Shown here in pieces: positions 27,035-34,956 of a DNA stretch of 64,000 nucleotides. The notes beneath the pieces are model-generated. The model saw only the letters and a list, made by a program, of their open reading frames with translations. It did no database searches and was not told where the DNA came from. The stretch is from Chryseobacterium taichungense. Its GTDB lineage: Bacteria > Bacteroidota > Bacteroidia > Flavobacteriales > Weeksellaceae. Where the stretch lies: the NCBI RefSeq assembly GCF_900109935.1, contig NZ_FOBV01000009.1, positions 93,444 through 157,443 on the forward strand. Direction: 5' to 3'. Both the position numbers and the translations under genes were made by a program. The stretch's first letter is position 1, and the number at the start of each line of letters is the position of its first letter.

Positions 27035-28108
27035 ATGAAAAAAAATATAGTAAAATTAGCTTTTGCACTAGCTTCTCTATTAATGTCTATTTCGTGTTCA
27101 GACAAATACATTGATGATATCAATGAAGTTGCACAAGGAAGCGATATAGTAGCCCCTACAGTAGAAATAATTAGCCCAGCAGGAAACCTACTTATCCCTT
27201 CATCTGCATCTGGTGCTAATGTCAAATTTCAATATAAAGTAATTGATGATATTGAAATTGGTAATGTTGATCTTTATTTGGATGGAGTTAAAATTGAAAG
27301 TAAAAATTCATTTCTTGACTACAGAATTTATAATGGTAGCTATTCATATAATAATCTTTCTACAGGATCTCATACAATTAAGGTAGATGCTAAGGATATG
27401 ACAGGTAAGATGTCAACTAAGTCATTTACATTTACTATTGATAAATACACAAAAAAGAGTCAATACGAAACCCTATATATGCCTTTTTCTGGGGGAAATG
27501 TCTTTACTGATGTCATTACTACTAATAATCCGACAGTAACTGGTAATCCTATTACAGTTTCTAACGGTTATTCTGGGGCAGCATATGGAGGTGGAAATAA
27601 TTCGTACTTAAGTTTTCCATTATCGGGATTATATAGTGAAAATGGAATAAGCTTTACTTTTTGGTATAAGGTTAATTCATCACCTGATCGCGCAGGCATT
27701 ATTACCATAAACGATGATGATGATAATTCAAATGAGAATCGAAAAAAAGGCTTTAGATTATTTAGAGAAGGCAATACATTATCACAAACGATTAAGCTTA
27801 ATTTAGGTATTGGAAGTGATGAATCTTGGAATGATGGTGGAGTAATAGCTGTTAATAATCAGTGGGTGCATATAGCTGTTACGATCTCTAAAACTGAATC
27901 AAAAGTTTATTTTGATGGTGTGCTAGTAAGAACAACTTCGTATGTTTCTCCATTTGATTTTTCATCTAGTAATAATATAGTGATTGGCTCTGGTGCTCCT
28001 TCATTTTCATACTGGGGACACAATTCCGATTTAAGCTTAATAGATGAGGTAAGAGTTTATAACAAAGCACTCGATCAGGCTGAGGTAATGGCAAGTAAAT
28101 TATTTTAA
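27035..28108 (+). CDS. LamG-domain surface lipoprotein of the glycan locus
   Basis: A 357-residue lipoprotein (SISC, Cys21). Residues 40-135 form an Ig-like unit (APTVEIISPAGNLL ... STGSHTIKVDAKDMTGKMSTKSFTFTI). Residues 145-357 form a LamG/concanavalin-A-like domain (ISFTFWYKVNSSPDRAGIITIND ... WVHIAVTISKTESKVYFDGVLVRTTSY ... IDEVRVYNKALDQAEV). In Sus-type loci a third surface lipoprotein after SusD usually acts as an extra glycan-binding protein; I infer that role. It is the last gene before the strong hairpin at 28129-28166. Confidence 0.85.
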   Translation: MKKNIVKLAFALASLLMSISCSDKYIDDINEVAQGSDIVAPTVEIISPAGNLLIPSSASGANVKFQYKVIDDIEIGNVDLYLDGVKIESKNSFLDYRIYNGSYSYNNLSTGSHTIKVDAKDMTGKMSTKSFTFTIDKYTKKSQYETLYMPFSGGNVFTDVITTNNPTVTGNPITVSNGYSGAAYGGGNNSYLSFPLSGLYSENGISFTFWYKVNSSPDRAGIITINDDDDNSNENRKKGFRLFREGNTLSQTIKLNLGIGSDESWNDGGVIAVNNQWVHIAVTISKTESKVYFDGVLVRTTSYVSPFDFSSSNNIVIGSGAPSFSYWGHNSDLSLIDEVRVYNKALDQAEVMASKLF

Positions 28109-28128
28109 TATTATGTAATTTAATCGAT

Positions 28129-28166
28129 AAACACTTTATGGCTATATTTGCTATAAAGTGTTTTTT
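28129..28166 (+). terminator. Strong terminator between LamG gene and first glucanase gene
   Basis: AAACACTTTAT (28129-28139) pairs with ATAAAGTGTTT (28153-28163), extended inward by GGC/GCT with one G-U pair, and the T run covers 28161-28166. The run ends only six bases before the ATG of the next gene, and the loop contains a -7 box. Confidence 0.85.
28143..28150 (+). promoter_or_regulatory. -7 box inside the terminator loop
   Basis: TATATTTG, a perfect TAnnTTTG match, lies in the loop and inner stem of the terminator and ends 22 bases before the ATG at 28173. That spacing is the one seen at most other boxes in this window. No TTG is seen at -33. Confidence 0.5.
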
Positions 28167-28172
28167 AATATT

Positions 28173-29567
28173 ATGTATAAAAAAAAGAAATTTTTAGGTT
28201 ATTTTGTGTTATGTTTGATATTGATGCTTATGTTAAATAGTTGTTCAAATTCAGACATTCCATCACTAGGTGACACTTATAATCCTAATCCAACTTACAG
28301 TTACACCGATCCCCAGCTCATCGAGATGGTCCAAAAAGATGCATTAAAATATTTCTGGGATTATGCAGAAACCAATTCAAAGCTTGCAAGAGAAAGATAT
28401 CATACGGATAATCCTTCGCAGGATGCTAATGTTGTAACTACGGGAGGATCAGGTTTCGGATTGATGACGATTCTGGTGGGAATTAAGAATGGATATATTT
28501 CCAGAGCAGAAGCAGTCTCAAAGCTAACAACTTCGCTTAATTTCTTACAGAATGCCAATCGTTTTCACGGAGCATGGCCTCATTGGATGAACGGAGCTAC
28601 AGGACAGGTTATTCCATTTGGTGCAATGGATGACGGTGGAGATTTGGTTGAAACTGCATTTTTGGCACAAGGATTAATCTGTGTAAGAGAATATTTTAAA
28701 ACTTCTTCTGACAATTCAGAATTAGCACTTTCTCAAAAGGCAGACACTTTATGGAAGGGAATCGAATGGAATTGGTACACTCAGGGACAAAATGTATTAT
28801 ATTGGCATTGGTCTCCTAATTACAATTTCCAGATGAATTTGCAACTAAAAGGTTTCGACGAAACATTAATTACTTATGTAATGGCAGCAGCTTCACCAAA
28901 TTATTCTATAGAAAAACCTGTTTACCAGCAAGGATGGGCAAGAAATGGGAGTATTAAAAATACAGGATCACAATATGGAATTCCTTTGGTAGTTAACCAT
29001 AACGGAGCAAATGGTACAGTTGGTCCCATGTTTTGGTCTCATTATTCTTTTTTAGGCTTGGATCCCAGAGGTTTATCAGATGAATATGTGAATTATGGTG
29101 ATGCAACAACAAACCATGCAAAAATAATGTATCAGTACTGTGTTACAAACCCAAAAGGATGGCAGGGTTATAACTCAAAAAGCTGGGGACTTACCGCAAG
29201 TTATTCAAGAAATGCAGATGGCTCAACAGGATATGCTGCACACCAGCCAAATAATGACTTAGGAGTTATTTCCCCTACAGCAGCATTGTCAAGTATGCCT
29301 TATACTCCTACAGAAAGTATGAATGTACTTAGATTTTTGTATAATGAAAATTATAATAAATATATTGGAGTTGCAGGACCTTATGACGCCTATTCTGTGC
29401 ATTACAATTGGGTTACCCCCAGGTATTTAGCCATAGATCAGGGTACAATTGCTCCAATGGTTGAAAATTATAAAAGCCAATTTTTATGGCAATTATTTAT
29501 GAACGCTCCGGATGTTAAACAGGGGCTAATTAAATTAGGTTTCCATTCTACACAATACGGATTCTAA
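28173..29567 (+). CDS. GH144-type (glucoamylase-like PF10091) endo-beta-1,2-glucanase lipoprotein, copy 1
   Basis: A 464-residue lipoprotein (LNSC, Cys24). The catalytic domain has the PF10091 motifs in order: DALKYFWDYAETNS, NVVTTGGSGFG, DDGGDLVETAFLAQGL, YWHWSPN, GPMFWSHYSFLGLDPRGLSD, LTASYSRNADGS, GVISPTAALSSMPYTP and IDQGTIAPMVENY. The characterised GH144 enzyme of Chitinophaga pinensis cuts beta-1,2-glucan, and this family placement suggests the same substrate. The ATG at 28173 fits the promoter box; an in-frame GTG at 28158 lies inside the terminator stem. It is followed by a paralog 22 bases on. The first 40 codons are AT-rich, like the LamG gene. Confidence 0.85.
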   Translation: MYKKKKFLGYFVLCLILMLMLNSCSNSDIPSLGDTYNPNPTYSYTDPQLIEMVQKDALKYFWDYAETNSKLARERYHTDNPSQDANVVTTGGSGFGLMTILVGIKNGYISRAEAVSKLTTSLNFLQNANRFHGAWPHWMNGATGQVIPFGAMDDGGDLVETAFLAQGLICVREYFKTSSDNSELALSQKADTLWKGIEWNWYTQGQNVLYWHWSPNYNFQMNLQLKGFDETLITYVMAAASPNYSIEKPVYQQGWARNGSIKNTGSQYGIPLVVNHNGANGTVGPMFWSHYSFLGLDPRGLSDEYVNYGDATTNHAKIMYQYCVTNPKGWQGYNSKSWGLTASYSRNADGSTGYAAHQPNNDLGVISPTAALSSMPYTPTESMNVLRFLYNENYNKYIGVAGPYDAYSVHYNWVTPRYLAIDQGTIAPMVENYKSQFLWQLFMNAPDVKQGLIKLGFHSTQYGF

Positions 29568-29589
29568 TAAAAATATAAAAAATATTAAT

Positions 29590-30978
29590 ATGAAGAGGAT
29601 TATAATGTCAGCGACATTAATATCATTACTCACGGTTTCCTGCAAAAATTCGCAGGCTTCAAGACAAGAAGTTGTGAAACCGCAAATGGTTAAAAATGAT
29701 ATTACTGATCAACAATTAATGGACAAAGTGCAAAAAGATGCCCTGAAATACTTTTGGGATTATGCCGAACCGAATTCTTTGCTTGGAAGGGAACGCTACC
29801 ATGAAGATAATATCTATCCCGATAATGATAAACATGTCGTTACAACGGGTGGTTCCGGATTTGGGCTTGCAACTGTTCTGGTAGGAGTTGAAAGAGGTTT
29901 TGTACCAAGAAAAGAGGCGGTGAAACGGTTAACAACGATGATGGATTTCCTCGCAAAGGCCGATCGTCATAAAGGTGCATGGTCACATTGGATCAATGGT
30001 GAAACCGGTAAAACAGTACCTTTCGGGAAAAAAGACAACGGAGGTGATTTGGTAGAAACAGCATTTTTGACATCGGGAATATTAATGGTCCGGGAATATT
30101 TTAAAAACGGAAATGCTGAAGAAAAAGCATTAGCCAAAAAATGTGACGAACTTTGGAAAGGCATTCAATGGAACTGGTACACAAAAGGCGGTGAAAAAGT
30201 ATTGTACTGGCACTGGTCACCGGATTACCAATGGGAAATGAATTTTCCGCTGGAAGGATACAACGAATGTTTGATAACGTATATTTTAGCGGCATCCTCA
30301 CCAACTTATCCCATCGATGCTGAAACGTATTATAAAGGCTGGACAAGAAATGGAACCTATCTTTCAGATAAAACAAAATACGGACTTCCTTTATACGTTA
30401 AACACAACGGAGCTGAAGAATATGGAGGCCCACTATTCTGGGCGCATTATTCATACATCGGTCTCGATCCTACAAATCTTTCAGATAAATTAATCAAGAA
30501 TTATTTCGATTTAAATAAAAATCAGGTTCTTATTGATTATAAATACTGTGTTGAAAATCCTAAGCAATGGGCAGGTTATGGACCAAATTATTGGGGGTTA
30601 ACAGCCAGTTATTCAAGAAATAGCGATGGAAGTGTTGGGTATGATGCTCATTTTCCACAAAATGACAGAGGAGTAATTACCCCTACGGCAGCATTGAGCA
30701 GTTTTCCATACACCCCTAAGGAATCTATGGATTTTTTACGATTTTTATACACACAGAAGCCTGAATTTATAGGGTCCGCAGGGCCTTATGATGCCAATTC
30801 GATTCAGTACGACAACTGGACAACCCCAAGATATCTTGCGATCGATCAGGGAACCATTGCCCCGATGATCGAAAATTATCGAACCGGATTTTTATGGAAG
30901 CTCTTCATGAACGCTCCGGAAATTCAGCAGGGATTGAAAAAATTGAGCTTTAAATCTGAAAAGTACGGCATCCGGTAA
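29590..30978 (+). CDS. GH144-type endo-beta-1,2-glucanase lipoprotein, copy 2
   Basis: A 462-residue lipoprotein (LTVSC, Cys18), clearly a tandem paralog of the preceding gene with every motif retained (KDALKYFWDYAEPNS, HVVTTGGSGFG, DNGGDLVETAFLTSG, YWHWSPDY, GVITPTAALSSFPYTP, AIDQGTIAPMIENY). Its linker and loops differ, so the two enzymes may split the work, for example on chains of different length. That is inference. A dispersed repeat begins five bases after the stop codon. Confidence 0.85.
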   Translation: MKRIIMSATLISLLTVSCKNSQASRQEVVKPQMVKNDITDQQLMDKVQKDALKYFWDYAEPNSLLGRERYHEDNIYPDNDKHVVTTGGSGFGLATVLVGVERGFVPRKEAVKRLTTMMDFLAKADRHKGAWSHWINGETGKTVPFGKKDNGGDLVETAFLTSGILMVREYFKNGNAEEKALAKKCDELWKGIQWNWYTKGGEKVLYWHWSPDYQWEMNFPLEGYNECLITYILAASSPTYPIDAETYYKGWTRNGTYLSDKTKYGLPLYVKHNGAEEYGGPLFWAHYSYIGLDPTNLSDKLIKNYFDLNKNQVLIDYKYCVENPKQWAGYGPNYWGLTASYSRNSDGSVGYDAHFPQNDRGVITPTAALSSFPYTPKESMDFLRFLYTQKPEFIGSAGPYDANSIQYDNWTTPRYLAIDQGTIAPMIENYRTGFLWKLFMNAPEIQQGLKKLSFKSEKYGIR

Positions 30979-30983
30979 TTTTC

Positions 30984-31070
30984 AGGAGCTTGATCCTGCT
31001 GTTCACTGTATCTTTTTTTGCCGGGCTTTTCCCTACCAAAAAAAGGATGCCGTTCCCATCAGGGCTAGGA
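30984..31070 (+). repeat. Dispersed palindromic repeat, copy A
   Basis: An 87-bp element bounded by AGGAGCTTGATCCTGCT on the left and CATCAGGGCTAGGA on the right, with an inner stem CTTTTTTTG / CCAAAAAAAG. The same end sequences bound the larger element at 45800-45918. It sits between the second glucanase gene and the esterase gene within the glucan locus. It does not look like coding DNA. Confidence 0.65.
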
Positions 31071-31147
31071 GGACAACCTGAATAGAAATAACATACCGAA
31101 TTTAAATATCAATTCATCAAACGGCTTTACTAAAACTTAAAAGTAAA

Positions 31148-31849
31148 ATGAAATTAAAACTAAAGCATTTGCCACTTATTTTCTTACCTTTTTCAGTAAG
31201 CTTACATGCACAGGAAATAAAATCGGAATTAAATAAAGAAATTAAAAGGCAGGAAAAAATTTCCTATATTCTCGATTATCCGCAAAATGCCAAAGGCAAT
31301 GTTCCTTTGATCGTTTTTCTCCACGGATCCGGGGAAAGAGGTAATAACCTGGAAATGGTTAAGGCACACAGTCCTTTTACTTATAAAAATTTAATAAAAG
31401 AACCTGTTGCCATTTTGGCTCCGCAATGTCCTGAAAATACCTGGTGGGATACGGTAACGGTCTATGCTTTGATCAAAGAAATTCAGGCAAAATATAAAAT
31501 TGATCCTTCAAGAATTTATCTTACAGGACTTTCGATGGGAGGATGGGGAACCTTAAAACTGGCGATGGAACATCCTGAAATGTTTGCAGCAGTGGTTTCC
31601 GTATGTGCTCCTACCGATAGGGTGATGTATGCCAATATTGATCAATACAAAAATCTGAATATGAAGATCTTCCATGGCGGAATGGATGATGTGGTTTTAC
31701 CTGAAAATGCATTTAATTTTTACCAAAAATTACATCCTGTGAATCCTTCAGCAGAACTTAAAATTTTCCCGAATGACAATCACAATTCCTGGGATTCAAC
31801 CTATTCTGATCCTAAATTATATGAATGGATGCTGTCAAAAAGGAAATAA
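31148..31849 (+). CDS. Secreted alpha/beta-hydrolase esterase
   Basis: A 233-residue enzyme with a signal peptide (ending SLHAQ) and an alpha/beta-hydrolase fold. The nucleophile is Ser129 in GLSMGGWG; the likely acid is Asp180 or Asp181 in GGMDDVV and the His is His212 in NDNHNSW. An oxyanion segment LHGSGERG is at residues 59-66. It resembles predicted peptidases/dienelactone-hydrolase-like esterases often found in glycan loci. Here it could remove ester substituents (for example succinyl or acetyl groups) from the glucan. That is inference from context. Confidence 0.82.
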   Translation: MKLKLKHLPLIFLPFSVSLHAQEIKSELNKEIKRQEKISYILDYPQNAKGNVPLIVFLHGSGERGNNLEMVKAHSPFTYKNLIKEPVAILAPQCPENTWWDTVTVYALIKEIQAKYKIDPSRIYLTGLSMGGWGTLKLAMEHPEMFAAVVSVCAPTDRVMYANIDQYKNLNMKIFHGGMDDVVLPENAFNFYQKLHPVNPSAELKIFPNDNHNSWDSTYSDPKLYEWMLSKRK

Positions 31850-32001
31850 TTAAACAAAATTTAATAATAATCATTTATAATGTTGACGATCTTTACCAAA
31901 TATACGATATCGAAAAATGACAATTGTTATTAAAAAGTTTGTTGTTTGCATTTAAATAATTATTATTACAAAAGAACTATATAATTAAAGAAGATAGATT
32001 T

Positions 32002-34329
32002 ATGAAAAAGTTAATTGTAATGGCCACTTTAGCACTGGCGCCTGTGTTTTCGGCTCAGGAAATGGTATCGAAGCCCGTTCAGTCATATCAGACGGCTCAG
32101 TATCAGGCTAAAAAGAAAGCATTCGTAGACAATCTTTTGTCGAAAATGACATTGGATGAGAAAATCGGACAGCTGAATTTACCAAGTTCTGGCGATTTTA
32201 CCACCGGTTTGGCTAAAAGCTCAGACATTGGAAAAAAAGTAGAACAGGGGTTAGTAGGTGGACTATTCAATATAAAAGGTGCTGATAAAATCAAGGCTGT
32301 TCAGAAAGTAGCCGTTGAAAACAGCCGACTTAAAATTCCGTTGATTTTCGGGATGGATGTTATTCACGGATATGAAACGACTTTCCCTATTCCGTTGGGG
32401 CTAGCTTCATCCTGGGATATGAATCTCGTTCAGCAATCGGCGCGTGTAGCAGCAAAGGAGGCTTCAGCAGACGGAATCAACTGGACATTCTCGCCGATGG
32501 TTGATATTTCCCGCGAACCAAGATGGGGAAGAGTATCTGAAGGTTCAGGAGAAGATCCGTACTTAGGAAGCGAGATTGCTAAAAATATGGTCTATGGATA
32601 TCAGGGTAAAGATCTTTCGGCAGGAAATACCATTTTGGCTTGTGTTAAACACTTCGCATTATATGGAGCTGGTGAAGCGGGAAGGGATTACAATACTGTT
32701 GATATGAGCCATATCCGAATGTTTAACGAATATTTCCCTCCTTATAAAGCTGCTGTTGACGCGGGAGTTGCTTCTGTAATGGCTTCCTTCAATGAAGTAG
32801 ATGGGGTTCCGGCTACAGGAAACAGATGGCTTCAGACAGAGGTATTGAGAAATCGATGGAACTTCAAGGGATTTGTAGTAACCGATTATACGGGAATCAA
32901 CGAAATGGTAGATCACGGCATGGGTGATCTTCAGCAGGTTTCTGCACTGGCTTTGAAAGCGGGAGTGGATATGGATATGGTGGGTGAAGGTTTTTTAACA
33001 ACCCTTAAAAAGTCTTTATCTGAGGGAAAAGTGACCCAGGGTGAAATCGATATGGCGGCAAGAAGAATCCTTGAAGCAAAATATGACCTCGGGTTATTCG
33101 ATAATCCTTATAAACATGGGGATGCAAAACTGGCAGCGAAAGAAGTTTTCAGTCAGGAAAACAGGAATGTTGCCAGAAATATCGCAGCTCAATCTATGGT
33201 TTTATTGAAAAATGAAAATCAGATCCTTCCTTTAAAAGCTTCCGGAACAGTAGCTGTAATCGGGCCATTGGTTAATAATTCCATTAATATGACCGGAACG
33301 TGGAGTGTGGCTGCTAAACATGATAAGTCGGTCAACTTGGTGCAGGGGCTTGAAGCTAATTATGGCAAAAATGTAAAATTCATCTCCGCAAAAGGCGCTA
33401 ATATTGATTATGATGCAAAACTGGAAGAAATTTACGCGGCTCACGGTAAGAAAACAGACCGAGACAACCGTTCGAAAGAAGCCTTATTAAAAGAAGCCGT
33501 TGATGTGGCCAATAAAGCAGATGTTATCGTTCTAGCCATCGGAGAATCTGCGGAAATGAGCGGTGAATCTTCTTCAAGAACAGAAATTACCATCCCTCAG
33601 TCTCAGGTAGATTTATTAAACGAATTGAAAAAGACAGGAAAACCAATTGCTATGGTACTTTTCACTGGTCGCCCATTAGCACTTACCAATGTTAAAGACA
33701 CTCCTGATGCTATTCTGAATGCATGGTTCCCAGGTTCAGAAGCAGGAAATGCAATCGCAGATGTTCTTTTCGGAAAAGTAAATCCTTCCGGAAAACTACC
33801 GATGACATTCCCGAGAAGCTTAGGACAGGTGCCTATCTATTATAATGAGAAAAATACAGGAAGACCTTTGGATCAGAAGCTTGTTGATAAATGTGAATAC
33901 CAGAGATTCCGTTCAAATTATATGGATGAGTGCAATACACCGCTTTATCCATTTGGATATGGATTGAGCTACACTAAATTCAACTATTCTGACGTTACGG
34001 TTTCTAATGCAAACCCTAAAGGAAACCAGACTGTTCAGGCTTCTGTAACGGTTACGAATTCCGGAAATTACGATGGGGCAGAAGTGGTTCAGCTTTATAT
34101 CAGGGATCTTGTAGGAACCATTACAAGACCTGTAAAAGAACTGAAAGGTTTCCAAAAAGTAATGCTGAAAAAAGGAGAATCTAAAAAGGTTACTTTCAAT
34201 ATTACTCCTGAAGATCTTAAGTTCTATAACGGAGATCTGAAATATGATTGGGAACCGGGAGAATTTGATATCATGATCGGAACAAGTTCTGCAGACGTGA
34301 AACATTCAAAGATTAACTGGACAAAATAA
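32002..34329 (+). CDS. GH3 beta-glucosidase
   Basis: A 775-residue secreted enzyme (signal peptide ending VFSAQ) with the full BglX-type layout: the (beta/alpha)8 barrel with GMDVIHGYETTFPIPL and REPRWGRVSEGSGEDP, the second alpha/beta domain and a C-terminal fibronectin III-like domain (about 690-770). The nucleophile is Asp295 in VVTDYTG. It would release glucose from non-reducing ends of the oligosaccharides made by the two GH144-type enzymes. It is the last gene of the locus, followed by a strong terminator. The 152-base gap before it may hold its own promoter, but I found no perfect -7 box. Confidence 0.93.
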   Translation: MKKLIVMATLALAPVFSAQEMVSKPVQSYQTAQYQAKKKAFVDNLLSKMTLDEKIGQLNLPSSGDFTTGLAKSSDIGKKVEQGLVGGLFNIKGADKIKAVQKVAVENSRLKIPLIFGMDVIHGYETTFPIPLGLASSWDMNLVQQSARVAAKEASADGINWTFSPMVDISREPRWGRVSEGSGEDPYLGSEIAKNMVYGYQGKDLSAGNTILACVKHFALYGAGEAGRDYNTVDMSHIRMFNEYFPPYKAAVDAGVASVMASFNEVDGVPATGNRWLQTEVLRNRWNFKGFVVTDYTGINEMVDHGMGDLQQVSALALKAGVDMDMVGEGFLTTLKKSLSEGKVTQGEIDMAARRILEAKYDLGLFDNPYKHGDAKLAAKEVFSQENRNVARNIAAQSMVLLKNENQILPLKASGTVAVIGPLVNNSINMTGTWSVAAKHDKSVNLVQGLEANYGKNVKFISAKGANIDYDAKLEEIYAAHGKKTDRDNRSKEALLKEAVDVANKADVIVLAIGESAEMSGESSSRTEITIPQSQVDLLNELKKTGKPIAMVLFTGRPLALTNVKDTPDAILNAWFPGSEAGNAIADVLFGKVNPSGKLPMTFPRSLGQVPIYYNEKNTGRPLDQKLVDKCEYQRFRSNYMDECNTPLYPFGYGLSYTKFNYSDVTVSNANPKGNQTVQASVTVTNSGNYDGAEVVQLYIRDLVGTITRPVKELKGFQKVMLKKGESKKVTFNITPEDLKFYNGDLKYDWEPGEFDIMIGTSSADVKHSKINWTK

Positions 34330-34334
34330 ATTTT

Positions 34335-34361
34335 AAGTCACTCAAATTGAGTGACTTTTTT
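34335..34361 (+). terminator. Terminator after the GH3 gene
   Basis: AAGTCACTCAA (34335-34345) and TTGAGTGACTT (34347-34357) form a near-complete palindrome followed by a T run. Confidence 0.85.
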
Positions 34362-34409
34362 GTATATTAGAGTAAGATTAAACCACCTGAAAACTTTAAA
34401 ATAAAACAT

Positions 34410-34822
34410 ATGAAAAAAACAATCTTATTTAGTTTAATGTTTCTGAGTTCTTTGATGCTGTGTCAAAAAAAGACGCCGGTTGTAGGGAACGACAGAGATG
34501 TACACGGGTGTATCGGTTCTGCCGGCTATACTTATTCCCAGATAAAGAACGAATGTGTACGCGTTTTTGAACAAAAAATCAAGCTTAAAGAAGTGGATGG
34601 GGATAAAAGCTATTCCACCATGACAGCGGTTATTTTCAGCAAAAACATGAAAAAGGCAGAAATATTTATTCCGGATGGCGCCGCAAAAGCATTATCCTTG
34701 AAAGGCAGGGTAAAAGCAGAATCTGGAAAAGTGGAAAGGCAATAAAAGATAGTTATGTATTGGTTCCTTATAAGAAAAAAGGCTATCAGATTAAGAAAAA
34801 CGATGTAGTAATTTATCAATAA
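34410..34822 (+). pseudogene. Small secreted protein, apparently frameshifted near the 3' end
   Basis: The annotated frame gives 111 residues with a signal peptide (MKKTILFSLMFLSSLMLC) and a conserved-looking DVHGCIGSAGYTYSQIKNECVRVFEQKIKL block, ending VERQ at 34745. I do not know the function. Directly after, the +2 frame encodes GKAIKDSYVLVPYKKKG and QIKKNDVVIYQ and stops at 34822, seven bases before a terminator hairpin. The simplest reading is a single base lost in the A-rich stretch around 34725-34747. If so, the intact protein was about 137 residues. A sequencing error is also possible. Confidence 0.6.
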
Positions 34823-34828
34823 TGAACA

Positions 34829-34855
34829 GAAAGCCATTCTAAGGAGTGGCTTTTA
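34829..34855 (+). terminator. Terminator after the frameshifted gene
   Basis: AAAGCCA pairs with TGGCTTT (about 34830-34853) and T-rich sequence follows. Its place just after 34822 supports the longer version of the gene. Confidence 0.7.
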
Positions 34856-34924
34856 TCATTTTATTAGATATTTTTATAACACTATTCAGTATCGAAACGA
34901 TTTTCAACTCTCACAGAAAAACCC

Positions 34925-34932
34925 TATTTTTG
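34925..34932 (+). promoter_or_regulatory. -7 box upstream of purB
   Basis: TATTTTTG matches TAnnTTTG and ends 24 bases before the ATG at 34957. Confidence 0.6.
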
Positions 34933-34956
34933 CATAGCTAAAAAGTAAAAGAAAGA

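Noticed and set aside
28158..28172. GTG start for the first glucanase gene
   Set aside because: It lies within the terminator stem; the ATG at 28173 gives a proper lipoprotein signal and fits the promoter box.
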